Of a stretch of DNA of 64,000 nucleotides, positions 11,448-22,451 are shown in pieces; the stretch's first letter is position 1; each line of letters begins with the position of its first letter. The notes beneath the pieces were generated by a model, which saw only the letters and a list, made by a program, of their open reading frames with translations, was not told the origin of the DNA and made no database searches. A program made the translations under genes and the position numbers. This stretch comes from Papaver somniferum (Eukaryota > Streptophyta > Magnoliopsida > Ranunculales > Papaveraceae). The DNA lies in NCBI RefSeq assembly GCF_003573695.1, contig NC_039364.1, forward strand, positions 231,858,784 to 231,922,783, given 5' to 3'.

Positions 11448-12197
11448 TACACAGTAACCGGTTCTCCTAATATTGGATTAACGAGTAATTCCTACTTGCT
11501 TATAAGAGTGCAACAACTGACATATTTCCTCTTGGGTGAAAGCCTAGTGAGAAATAGACATTTGATTTGTGTCTTAGTATTTCTGAACGGGCAGACAGAC
11601 CGGGTTAACTTTGAAGGTGATTGATAGAGCCACATTGATGCGTGTTCTTTAATAATTGGTGGAAGGAACCTCGCCTGGCTGGAACTTGCAAGACAACCAT
11701 TGAAATTAACGAATAATCTATGTTGACATTTATCCTCCAAAAGGAAGAAAAAGCAAATTGAAGAAGATTCCAATCCTAAACAGAATGACTAGGAGCAACA
11801 TCAGCATTACAGTTTCAAATATATATATTTTTTTTTTTTTTGTCTCCAATCTTTTAATAAGGTAACGTCACCCCGAACGAAAAAACGCTACCAAATATTA
11901 TTGTAAGTACCCATTTTATCACGCATTCATAATTATGACGTAAGCTTATCTTTCTAAAACGAATGCAATGCAGTATAAATTCAAAAAGAACGGAGTATAA
12001 ATCTACTAGGGATGATGAAACGCATTATAGTCTCGGATGAGTGATGGCCAAAACTAAACGGCAGTTTCTACACTCTATTTCTCCGGAGGCAACTCAACCG
12101 TGATGCTCGATGAGCCGCTTAAAGGGTCGAGAACAATGTAATATACTGCTCCACCAAAACACTTTCATGTGTCGTTAAAGCAACTGGAATGGACGAG
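11448..12197. other. Intergenic, short direct repeat only
   Basis: No gene. A segment at about 11775-11880 (CAGAATGAC, GAGCAAC, then TTTTAATAAGG) recurs in the same orientation at about 12908-13000, flanking the small dyad-array element between them. Confidence 0.45.
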
Positions 12198-12765
12198 TAA
12201 ACCCAAATTTTCAGTCGAGTGGGCTGGCGTAGTGGGACGGACCATCGATCAAAATTTGATCAAAGAGTAAAATCCAGACCAAATTTGGTCTGCGATCAAG
12301 ACCAAATCCAAATATAGTCGGGCGTTGATATAATCTCCGCTACACATCGGGCGTTGATATAATCTCCGCCATTCATCGGGCGTTGATATAATGTCCGCTA
12401 CACAAGGGGCGTTGATATAATGTACGCCTGAAACGGGGCGTTGGTTAAATGTACGCCCGATGGGGCGTTCAAAAACTTAACGCGCGAAATGGGGCGTTCA
12501 TATACTTAACGCCCCACTCCATTTTCAACTTCACAATTTATGAAACTTGCATGGGGCGGGCTTTATACCTCCGCCCCATTTTTTTTTTTTTTGTTTCTGA
12601 AGCGTATACTATACCAACGCCCCACTCGGGCGTTATCTTTACCAACGTCCCATTCAGACGTTATCTTTACCAACGCCTGATCCCAGGCGTAATGTTTATC
12701 GACGCGCGACCAAATATACTCTTTTCCCACTACGCCACATGACGGACTAAACCCAAATTTGGTCT
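12198..12765. mobile_element. Non-autonomous TIR element 3 with GGGCGTT dyads
   Basis: The ends share inverted GGCGTAGTGGGA (12226-12237 and, reversed, 12725-12736) and further out CCAAATTT-type sequence. Outer limits and a TSD could not be fixed. The interior from about 12318 to 12710 is an array of GGGCGTT/AACGCCC dyads of 24-25 bp. No coding capacity; the 97-codon plus ORF at 12449 is a read through the repeats. Confidence 0.5.
12318..12710. repeat. Array of GGGCGTT...AACGCCC dyads, 25-bp unit
   Basis: Direct GGGCGTTGATATAATNTCCGC copies at the left give way to full dyads such as 12491-12515, 12553-12577 (GGGGCGG variant) and 12628-12651. In the 12553 copy both arms changed together from CGTT to CGGG, keeping the dyad symmetric. 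Confidence 0.75.
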
Positions 12766-13434
12766 TTTTTTTTAGTCTTTGGTCTTTGGTTATACTCCCA
12801 CCACTGTGGACGCTCTTAGGTCCAATAGAACTACCACCAAATTAATCGATGTTGATATGATACAGGTTTTGAAAGAACAACATGGATTTTAAAGGTTTCT
12901 GTTCCCAACAGAATGACAAAGAGCAACGTCAGTTTTTATTATTTTCAACCTTTTTTTCTTTTGCCATCATTGTTTAATAAGCCAATGTCACATCATTAAC
13001 TCGTGACCTTAAAAGTGGACCAAAGATCAATGGAAAAGAAAAAGTACCGATCAGATCCGATCCAATTTTTTTCATGGGAAATTTTATAACAATCTTGGTA
13101 CAGAGCGGCAAGAAATGGTAGAAGGGTGGCAAGGGTGATAATAATGTCCTTATTATTGATTAGGAGGTGTCCTATGGGATTGTTAATTGACTAGATTATC
13201 CTTTTCATCTCAAATGGACTAATTTATCCTTACTCTTATGGTTGAAAAGACTGAATCGTCCTTCCCATTATTAACCCAATTGAAACTGAAAATCAAAACA
13301 ATTTTTTTTTTCAACTTTACTTCATCTTTTCTTCTCATCCTCTCCACCACCATTAAAACTGATTTTTCATCGTCCTCTTCGATTAACCGGCGAGTTGAAA
13401 AATTGATAATCGTTGATTTGAAACTATATTAGAG

Positions 13435-14631
13435 ATGCCGAAGAAGAAGGTTGACGAAGATTGTAGCCGTTCTAATGAACCAAATCCTCCATTAGGTCAA
13501 GAACATCAATTTGAAACTCCTCAACCGTCAAAATCAAGCACAATGACTTATTTGAGGTATGTTTCGAAAAACCCAGTTAGGGTTTAGTCTATTGTTTGAT
13601 TTAAGTTAGTTTTGTATCAAAAATTAGGGTTTTGGATCGAAATTGAAACTGAAAACTGAGTTTTGCATGTGAGTTACGGTTGCAAATAACCCAGATACCA
13701 ACCGTACCTGCATGATTTGAAGAACTTACGGTTGCTAACTACCCAAATACGAACCGTACTTTATTTTTTTTGAGAAATCTGTTAATATTCGGTTGGTAAC
13801 GAAACCTTAGTTACGAACCGTACTGTACTTTCTTCTGTATGTTTCATAGACTTTTTACGGTTCATATTTGCATCTCACTTACGAACCGTAGTTGGGTACG
13901 GTATGTAACTTAATGACAGTTACCAACCGTACATCATTCTGTATGTTAGGATTTTTTGAAGTAGTGATGTACGGTTCGAAACTAGAGTTGAATTACCAAC
14001 TGTTGTTTAGGTACGGTTGGTCACGATTCCTTATTTACGAACCGTAATGTGTTACGGTTTGTATTTTCACTCTTATTACGAACTGTACATAAACCTACTC
14101 CCCAATTTTTTTTGTTTTCTATATTATTTGTTCTACGCTTAGTAAATCAATCAATTGTAATGCTTGTGTAGGAATCCTGATAGGGTGAAGAAAAGGAGAG
14201 GAAATGACTTAACCCCGATTGATCATACGCCTACCCCTCGCGGTGACAAGCATTTAGGTGTAGATAATAGAGGCATCCACAAGAATGAGAAGAAGAAGAA
14301 GAATATGTTTGAAATTAAGTTGAGGGAACAACCTGTGGCTGAATCTGGAGTTGAGTTAAAAGGAGTGGAACATAATGATCAAGAAGAGGTCGCAGTCCAA
14401 ACTAACCGTGAAGGCAACGAAAATGAAATTGTAGAGGAAGAAACTAATGAAGCTGAAGAAGAATCTAAAGAAACCGGTGATGATGGAGAGGAGGAAGAGT
14501 CTTCAAATGATGAAGACGAGGAAGAGGGAGCAAATGATGAAGAGGAGGAAGATGAAGAAAATCAAGAGGAAGAAAATGATGAAGAGGAAGAAAATACCAA
14601 GGGAAAAGAGGTAGTTGTTAAGGAGGAATAG
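13435..14631 (+). CDS. Element-encoded acidic protein, two exons, 193 aa
   Basis: Exon 1 at 13435-13556 begins MPKKKVDEDCSRSNEP and ends in a consensus donor (GAG then GTATGT). Exon 2 at 14172-14631 follows an acceptor TTGTGTAG and keeps the frame (an Arg codon is split by the intron). The N-terminal third is Lys/Arg-rich with basic clusters (KKRRGND, KNEKKKKN), and the last 60 residues are almost all Glu and Asp. The 615-bp intron carries TACGGTT dyads. A basic N-terminus with a long acidic tail resembles chromatin-associated or histone-binding proteins by composition only. Its place beside a transposase suggests an accessory protein of the element. No frame break was seen. No named family recognised. 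Confidence 0.55.
13660..14090. repeat. TACGGTT dyad array, intron of the acidic-protein gene
   Basis: About ten half-sites, alternating TACGGTTNGTAAC and its inverse (AACCGTA), wholly within the intron 13557-14171. Arms are paired roughly 35 bp apart, as in the array at 16990-17470. Confidence 0.8.
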
Positions 14632-14812
14632 ATACGTTATTGAAATGTAGCCGTTGAGACCTTCAACAACTTCATTTTCAAAAAATAGATCCGTTATTGA
14701 AATGTCCTTGCACTAACAACTTCATTTTTGTTTTTTGTTATAAATATATGCTTATCCTCCTTTGCTAGAAGTTACACTTACACATGAATCATCTCTTACC
14801 TTAAACTAGATT

Positions 14813-15238
14813 ATGGCTCCAAACCCTGAATTCACTTTGGAAGAAGATTTATGTATTTGCCGCAACTTTGTTCTATGCTATCCAAAAAGAGGGGAAGAAC
14901 GACGTCGATGTGGTTTTGTGAGTACAAGTTATTTGAGAACTCTTTTTGAAAACTTTTGTTCCGAAACAGGTAACCCTAATCACTGTGATGGAATTATGTT
15001 GTATGTTTGATATGGAACTATTCGGGATAACGTTAAAGAATTTATGGCATTAGTTCGTATTATGGGTGAAGTACGATCAAGGGGTGAAACTGACGCTGAA
15101 GTTTTAGAGATCTCTATTCAAGAATGGAGACGATGGAAAAGGTCGAGTTTTCAATACTTACCTCATTTCAACATTCTTAAGGACTTCTATCGCACTCGTA
15201 GACCCGGATATCAGTATCCTTTTAAGTCGCATGAATGA
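14813..15238 (+). pseudogene. SANT/Myb-like accessory gene with one internal stop
   Basis: One frame of 141 codons plus its terminator, with a single TGA at 15008-15010 after residue 65. The N-terminus FTLEEDLCICRNFVL resembles the first helix of plant SANT/Myb-like transposon accessory proteins, and the second half has FMALVRIMGEV and EWRRWKRSSFQYLPHFNILK, typical of the C-terminal part of that type. The stop is the only lesion: the frame is the same on both sides. A CGA to TGA change would explain it and is the usual result of deamination of methylated CpG (inference). In PIF-type transposons such a protein helps the transposase bind DNA; its role in a MULE is unknown. Confidence 0.5.
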
Positions 15239-15340
15239 ATGAGTTGTAATGTCATTTATATTTGTAATGGTGTAATGGGTGTAGTGTTGGTTTAGTAATG
15301 AACATGGTTTAATGGTTTTACGTTACTCAAAATTGGTTCC

Positions 15341-15560
15341 TATCTGGTGTCATGGTTAGTTACGGTTGGTCAAAACATAATTGATACCAACCGTAAATGC
15401 AAATGGTAGATAAAATTTGTTTCTGTAGCTAGTTACGGTTGGTAATTGAATCTAGTTACCAACCGTACCTAACTAGTTACCAACCGTTACTTTCTCTGAA
15501 ACCTTGCCTCCTATTGATATTAGCTCAACACACTTGGACAAAATACTAGTTACCAACCGC
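15341..15560. repeat. TACGGTT dyad array between convergent gene ends
   Basis: Five to seven TACGGTT/AACCGTA half-sites between the stop of the SANT-like gene (15238) and the 3' end of the minus-strand transposase (15697). Same motif as in the two introns of the element. Confidence 0.75.
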
Positions 15561-15696
15561 ACATTCATTGAACAAAATAATTCATTCATAACAGTGAATC
15601 AAATAGATATGATATTATCACTTTTAATCATATCACATTTAGTCAAAATACCAAAATACAAAATATAAAATGGGCTTCACCAAGACTTGAAAACAT

Positions 15697-17760
15697 TTAA
15701 GCATCCTCTTCATCATCGGTCATAACTATGAATTGCTTCGGCATAGATTGAATTATGGCCTTCCATAATTCAATCATTTCCTCAAATCGATTGCACCAAG
15801 TCTTGGGGAGTTCACCGTCACAACCAAATTCCCTCCACAATGGAGGTAATGGACTTCCTTCATGCAATCGGAGGCCGATGTAATGATTTCCTTCCACGTC
15901 CCCCATGTCAACTGTTTTTTTATTGACAAGTCTTCGTCAAATGGTATTCTTGTTGGTTATGAGATTCCAGGAAAACCCTCCTTATTGCATTCAACAAAGC
16001 TTGCTCCTTGTCGGTAATAATCACCTTTGGAGTATATCCCTCTACGTAGAATAACTTCAATTGATTTAGTGCCCACACATAGCTGTCTTCGAGCTCATCT
16101 TTCAAGAAGCAAAAACCAACACTAAAAGTAGCCTTGGTAGAAGTTTGCCCGACAATATTGAACAACGACATCTCAAACTTTTTGGTTTTGTATGTGCAAT
16201 GCATTAAAATCACTTGATGAGAGCACCGTGCCAACTTCACAAACTCAGGATTAGCCAATAAAAGATGTCTTATTCGTCCTTTCTCATCATCATCGTGGAA
16301 AACCGAGTAATTATGCAACTCCCCCAAATGCATTAATTGTTGCATTTCGTTCCTTCGTTCCCATTTCTTAGCCTTCAATTTTTTTCTTGCATTGTAGATG
16401 TTATCCAAAGTAGAAGCATTTTGTGGGTTTTTTTCCTTTAAGTGAGCGAGGATATCAACAGGCTTCATACGAATTTCTGTCAGTGATTCTACGATCTTCT
16501 CTTCTTCTTCGGTAAGGCGTCCAACATAAGCGTGTGATAGCAAACTATCCGGTATAGGGTGGTTATGACTACCACGTACAACTTTCTCCAAAAACCACCT
16601 TTCTGCCGCGTTCTTTTTAAACTGAAGCTTGAAGGGGTATCGGGTCTTCTTACTGAAAGTAGTTTTCTTCCTCTTTGTCTTTGCTACTTGCAAGGTATCC
16701 TTTTTTGCGTGACTTCTATGTTGTCCACTACACTCGCAAACCATTTGAAAGGTACTATCACTAGTGGCACCATTACAAACTATGATACACATAATCAACT
16801 TTCCTCGTTCTCTAACCCACTTCTTTGCATCGTCTTTCTCCTCCCATGTCTCCTCGGTTAAATAATGAGAGTTAGAATCTTTGGTGAGAAGTTCATTTGC
16901 TAAAGGTTGGTCATCTATTATGGGAGGTACATCCCCGATCTAGACAAAAATATAGCCACATTAGTCTAAACAAGACACAAAAAACAAAAAATTGTATACA
17001 GGTACGGTTGGTAACGACATAAGATATACAAACCGTAACTTTAATACGGTTGGTTATTACAAACACTTAAGAACCGTAAGTTTGGTACGGCTTGTAACTT
17101 TCGTATTCTAACCAACCGTAACTACATCAAAAGAAAATAAAAAACATACAGAGCCATTTACGGTTGGTCGCGAAAATACAAAACAAACCGTAACAGGTGT
17201 TACGGTTTGTAACTAATTCTAACCTACCAACCGTAATTAGTGCAGTAAATACATCCATGCACATGATGGGTTACGGTTGGTAACTAATGCATGAAATATC
17301 CAACCGTAACTAAGGTACGGTTCGTATCGAAATCTTTTTTACCAACCGTAACTGGTATTAAGATTGGGTTTCCCCCCAAATTGAACTAGTTACGGTTGGG
17401 ATTATATAATTTTCTAACCGTAACTGCTAGTTACGGTTGGTAACTAGCTTATTTCCAACCGTATGTTCTTCTGAAAATTTTAAAAATTTGATCTTTTTAC
17501 GTACTTTAGATAATTTTGATCAACAAAAAGCTAATGGGAACGAATTTAGAAGTATACTTGGTCATTTTCAATGCTTGGTTCTTCACTTTGTTGGCTAATT
17601 TCTTCAATTGGTTGAGATTGACCTTCACTTTGGGTTAAAACATCTCAACCATCTAAAAAATACTACATATCAGAATCTCCATCAAGAGGTATGTAGTACT
17701 TGTTTTCTCTATCATATTGAGATTCACCCACCTCAAATTTGCCACTGGAATCACTCAGTT
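15697..17760 (-). pseudogene. FAR1/MULE transposase with protease-like C-terminus, broken
   Basis: Exon 1 (about 17760 to 17558) is acidic, ends IENDQ at a GT donor and holds two in-frame stops (TAG and TGA near 17650). The intron 16940-17557 contains the dyad array. Exon 2 (from 16939) reads TEETWEEKDDAKKWVRE, then a FAR1/WRKY-GCM1-type zinc-binding region (C...C...RYPFKLQFKK...HNHP) and the start of the MULE transposase domain (YKTKKFEMSLFNIVG..., VIITDKEQALLNAI, containing the second catalytic Asp). It then stops at 15920. The rest of the catalytic domain, including the Glu, is missing. A different frame (15697-15906) continues GNHYIGLRLHEGSPLPP, the His region of the OTU/Ulp-like cysteine peptidase tail found on some plant MULE proteins. 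So this is a transposase-peptidase fusion with an internal deletion. Confidence 0.75.
16990..17470. repeat. TACGGTT dyad array, intron of the transposase gene
   Basis: About nine consecutive dyads: 17003-17037, 17045-17078, 17086-17120, 17159-17192, 17201-17235 and more to 17463. Lengths are 34-35 bp in all five measured, with unrelated loops. The arms vary by one base (GGTTGG, GGTTTG, GGTTCG) but stay complementary in the core. Confidence 0.85.
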
Positions 17761-18039
17761 TGGTTGAGTGAATTAAAATCTAGGATTTCACAAATATCAC
17801 ATAAGTTTTCTTTTTCTTCCCCTCTAAACTTTTTTTTATAACTCTAAAAATCTGATTTTAGAGTTATATCAACACAATCTTGATTATCATTACTAATCTT
17901 GTTTATTAACAATAAGGGCTAATTAGTCATTTCCAGATTTTTTAAGATAAGGGACACTTGATTTTACTTGTAATGACCTTTTTTATCTTATTAGGTTGCC
18001 GCCGCTCTACCATTTCTTGCCGCCCCTATACCAAGCTAG

Positions 18040-20090
18040 CTTGTTTTATAAAGTATCCCTGTTTTGAATTATGCACATCTAAAGTATGCCCGTTTTTTTA
18101 CAAATTTTCTAAAATACCCTAAATTTGACCGTTTTTTTTTTTGAATAAAACGGTAAACAGAAAGTTAGAGCAGTTAAACGCCATGTGGCACCTACAAAAT
18201 GTCTAAAAAGCCCCTCTGATTTGAACAGGGACGATTCAGTCATAATCGGATACTCGACTCAGTGACTCAACTCATTGTTCTCAAACTCTTCACCATTAAA
18301 TGTGTTCTCAAACTCTTCTTAGAAACAAACCAACACATCCATTCTGTTAATACAATATAAATTTAGTTCACTCATACCAGGGTGCATTTTCACCCGAGTC
18401 TCTACCATCAATACCAGCTGCAACTCTCTGTAGCTCCATAATTCTCAGCTTCAACAATTCCAGTACATTTCTAGCTCATCACTGCCTGTAGATGCACCAC
18501 AAACCTCCATTGGCAATCCACAGCTAACTCAATTACCAACCCAATCCATTCATCTCTTCTCTTCAGCTTCAGGACATCATAGTTCAGGCCATCACTAGCT
18601 AGACAAAATCACTGCACCTGCATTTGTTTACTGCAACTCAGATAAGCCGTCTAACATACATCTAACCACTGCATATAGCATAACCAGTCTTTGTCTCAGT
18701 CTTGTATTCAAACTGCAAGCAACACCATTCTGCAGTTCACTGCCTCATATCACCTTCAATTTCCTGCAATCACTGCACCCATTCAAACAACTTCAGATTT
18801 ATTCCACCAAGTCCATCTCTTGTTCCATGCAACAGCCACTTGCAAACTAACACAACATTAGCATACATACCAATATCCATATATCTTACACTGCTAATTC
18901 AATTACCAACAGCACCAGCAACGTCAACATTTTTTGTCCTCCCTGTCACCAACAACAACACATCTCCAACTTCAGATTCGACTAAAACCAACTTCCTTTT
19001 GTGCGTTGCATATCACTAGTTCCAGCTTCACCTCGATCCATTCTGTCACAACACAGAATCCAGTACCATCATTAAGTCATACATTAATCCACCACCAGGT
19101 CTAACTCCTCACCATCTCAGCTACTTCTTGTACACCACCAGAGCCCTATCCTGCCATTCTCCACAAACCATAGCAATCAACAGATTCAGATTGAACCCAT
19201 CTTCAATTTCCTAACAAACTCTCATTTCAGATCCACTTATATATCAGTTCTCTTTTCAGAACTCAAGAATTTTCATCTTTGTCTGCAACTCAAACTCTCA
19301 AATCATGTCCTAAACCATCTCAAGCGCTAATTCAGAACCCTCTCTCGATTACTGCATCCTTTGAAGCAACATACTCATCTTCTGGTTCGTCTCAATTTCT
19401 CAACAACATCTCGAATTACTTTTGTTTCTATAATTTCTGGCATAAACCCTAGATATCTCAAGAACTAAGACAACAGCTCCAATCTCCACCAATTCTTCGT
19501 TCCCCTCAGCAGGTTACGACCAGAAACTCCAATTCATCTCAGCCCCACCTTCTATTCCTCATCTATTTCTCAAATCCAGCAAATCAAATATCAATATCAA
19601 GAGAAACCTAATTGATTTCAATCACATCTGCTAACAGAACTCGTCAATTTCCTCCATCAACAGACACCCTTTGTCGATCCAGATCCCATCTCAACAAAGT
19701 TAGGGTTTGTAAAATCTTAACTGGACATAACCTTCTGCTTTGCCTCCATCGAGAAAATGAGTTTTAGTGATCTTTAATAAAAAAATAAAAAACCTAGACG
19801 AAATGATTTATATTGATTGAAGATCGAAAAGGGAGAAACCAGTCGCCTCCTTTTCCCCCTTTTCTCTTCTCTGAACGAAAAGAAAATGAGATATTTCTCT
19901 CTCTTTAGGTTTAGGTATGGTTCGTTTGGTAATTTTCCATTATTCTTTGACCGGGTAAAATGGTTTTGACTAACTAATGTGAGCCCTTCCCGTTTTTCTG
20001 CATGTTGGGGGCATTTTCGAAAATTTGTAAAAAACGAGGGTATGAAAAAAACGAGATAAAAAAAAACGGGGGCAGGTTATAAAATTTCCC
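18040..20090. mobile_element. Non-coding MULE-like element adjoining element 4
   Basis: Left (18040-18120) and right (19990-20090, reversed) ends match: TTTTATAA..., then GCCCG or CCCTCG, TTTTTTACAAATTTTC and AAAATRCCC. The right end finishes GTTATAAAATTTCCC, the exact inverse of the first 15 bases of element 4 at 13076. The interior (18200-19700) is C/T-rich and rich in CCA, with no ORF that looks coding. It may be nested at the end of element 4, or the pair may be one composite: TTTTTTCAT precedes 13076 and TTTTTTCAA follows 20090. Confidence 0.5.
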
Positions 20091-21594
20091 TTTTTTCAAA
20101 CCCCACAACCTTAAAAGAAAAAAAGACCATCTCCGACGAGAGATTTGTACTATTAAATAGGGAATCACCATCTTCTATGAGTTTCCCTACGAATTCGATA
20201 GGGGAATAAGGGAATAGGGGAAGCAGTCAGAAACGTTCATCGATAAAGGAAATGTTTGGCGATAGAGGAATAGAATAGGGATCGGTATTCATTTCACCGA
20301 TCCATATTCATTATAGAGGTAGGGATTCATATTTCACATCTTGGGCCCACCAACTCAAACGCAGTCGATAAACAGTTCAACGATCGATGAAATAATTGCA
20401 ACATGGAGTGTTTCGCGGTTTTTCGGTTTATGTCGGGCTTTTGAATAATGCTCTTTCGTGTTACTTCTAGTATTTCAGTTTTAAATTTTCTGTATATGTA
20501 TATAAATTTTCATCTTTATCTTCATGAAACCAACAATTTACAAGAAAACAAGAATTTGACTTTCAAGGCGGGGAAGCAAACAAATTTTCATTTCGAAAAT
20601 TCTGCATTTCACCCCAGCAGAAGAACAAAACCATTGAAAGAATAAAACATTTTGAATTGAAAATAACAAAGCACACTTCCAAACCCATATAACAGACGAT
20701 CAAACCACTAACTATTACGTACTGTTACGGACGAGCGCTACAAAGAAAAAAGAAAACGCTGCGAATAAATAGAAAGCGCTACAAAGAAGTTGAAGTGATC
20801 CTTAAACTTTTCCCAGGTCGGTAAACTGTTTCCCGAACGTTGTCTAGTATCTCGACCTCAAAACATTATACCGATCCGTATACTATTTGCTTATGACACC
20901 ATAAGACATGGTGATCACTTATTACTGTCCACGTTGATTATATTCGCTGCCAGCTCGGATTTTAAGGAAGTTCCCTCTTTCTTCATTGGAGATGGTCCAA
21001 GAGATGAATGAGATGCTGGTGAACTGAAAATTGGATGTTTTTGAGTGAAAACCGGGGAGTATTATATTTCAAGCAATGCATATTTGGTTGCATGAATCTA
21101 AAAATTTTGGGGTGACGGGGCCAAAGGGTATGTTTACAAGTTCCGTTGCACGTTTGGCTATCCAAAATTCGGTAGAAGTCCCATGACTCTTGAGTCGAGC
21201 TCATTAGGAATATATATTTTTCTTAATATTGTAATGAGATCATAATTTCTATGTATATTTCGAATATTAAGATTATTACTTTTTTGAAGCGTTCATTTAT
21301 TAAATAGTTAAATACTGATTATAAGTGGGTATCTGTCTATCTAATATGTGTAGAGTTGTTTAGTGCAATTTGATTGAGGAAGATCGGGATTGCTTGGTCC
21401 CGGGTTTTTGTTGAGAAGTTTTTAGCTTGATTTTCATCTTTGCGTGATTGTCGAGGCCATACGCCTTTTGGTTTCCTTCTCTGTAGTTGGGTTGGATGCT
21501 ATAGTGTGGGATTTGATGCATTTTATTTTTTATTTCATCCACCAAGGGGGTGTAGCAGGAGAGGTTTCAAAAAGGACTTCTGGCCATTGCAGTT
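20091..21594. other. Intergenic, no gene seen
   Basis: No coding or repeat structure that I can support. There are short GGGGAATA-type simple stretches near 20180-20290. Confidence 0.45.
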
Positions 21595-22014
21595 TTGGTT
21601 GACTGTAGCAGGGCCCAAGGTTCAACTATTAGCGTGGTTTTAATTCTTAGTGGTTGGGCAATTTCCAAAACAGTTCTCGATTTTGCAACCCTACAGATGA
21701 AAACTGCACCTGCAAAACCCGGCCTCTCTGTATGCTCTATACATGTTGATTTTTATCCAATTCATAATAAGGTGGATCATCCGACTGAGATGGTCGTCGT
21801 AGCTCTGGCGCTACCAAGAGGTTTGTTAGAAGGGGGATCACCTGGTATTACTGGAGGAAGGGTTAGCGTGATATATCTATGTGGCGTACCATTAATATCT
21901 CTCAAATTAGATATCCAAAAGGCCTATGATAGCTTGTTTTTCCAAGTGAAGGGATCACCTGAGAATTCCAAATCTATAAAACCCATCTGGTCTATCGTTG
22001 TGAGGAATAATTGA
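21595..22014 (+). pseudogene. LINE reverse transcriptase fragment
   Basis: A 139-codon frame whose end contains LKLDIQKAYDSLFF, which fits motif A of non-LTR reverse transcriptases (LD...KAYD.L). The preceding residues do not align clearly to the family by eye, and the catalytic ADD box is absent. A short, decayed fragment lying opposite in orientation to the LINE remnants that follow. Confidence 0.45.
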
Positions 22015-22145
22015 GACTGTGGATTTCTTACTTGCCTTCCACCCTTTTTTTTTTCTCTCAGATTAATCAGAATGTCTCTAAAATTTCTCAACAAAACCCA
22101 TGGTGTGGTTGGATTGATGTTGGGGAAAATTGATGGAAAATCCTG

Positions 22146-22451
22146 CTAGAGGTATTTCCTTGCATCCGAATGAGGTGGTCCATAAATACGCGTGTAAATC
22201 CAGGGTTTCCAAGGGGTAGGAGGCGTACCCAATGCATGAATAGAACTTTGTGATTGAAGTAAAACTTGAACATGAAGGTTGTCGTTCCATATTAGGCATA
22301 GTCTTCCCCTCATGCCAATCTTAGGGACAATAGAATGATTTTGAAACTGTATGGATTGCGCTAGGCTTCTCATATGGTTATTACTTGATAAGGTTTCTGA
22401 ACGGAAGAAGATGTTGGGCTTATGAAGAGACATCAAACCCATTATATTCAA
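22146..22451 (-). pseudogene. LINE endonuclease (EEP) domain fragment
   Basis: The frame contains MSLHKPNIFFRSET, then KIGMRGRLCLIWNDN and WIYTRIYGPPH. This matches the order of landmarks in the APE-like endonuclease of plant LINEs (P..F.SET, G..G.C..W..., ..YGPP). About 100 residues survive; the N-terminal strand and the rest of ORF2 are missing or out of frame. Confidence 0.6.

Larger units (their letters stand above)
13076..18058. mobile_element. MULE-like element 4, 5 kb, three genes
   Basis: Terminal inverted repeats start GGGAAATTTTATAAC on the left and GGGATACTTTATAAAAC on the right (read inward), and share CTTGGTA and GCGGCAAGAAATGGTAGA further in. A TSD is not clear because another element adjoins on the right. 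The element carries an acidic-protein gene and a SANT-like gene on the plus strand and a convergent FAR1/MULE transposase gene on the minus strand. All three intergenic or intronic gaps hold the same TACGGTT dyad array. The transposase and SANT-like genes are broken, so the copy is probably not autonomous. Confidence 0.75.

Noticed and set aside
12449..12742. 97-codon plus ORF
   Set aside because: Runs through the GGGCGTT dyads and a T-rich tract; no coding character.
13067..13075. TTTTTTCAT and TTTTTTCAA as a proven target duplication for a 7 kb element
   Set aside because: One mismatch and very low complexity; kept only as a possibility in the findings.
18702..19019. 105-codon ORF in C/T-rich sequence
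   Set aside because: Thr/Pro/Ser-rich simple composition inside a non-coding transposon; no family features.
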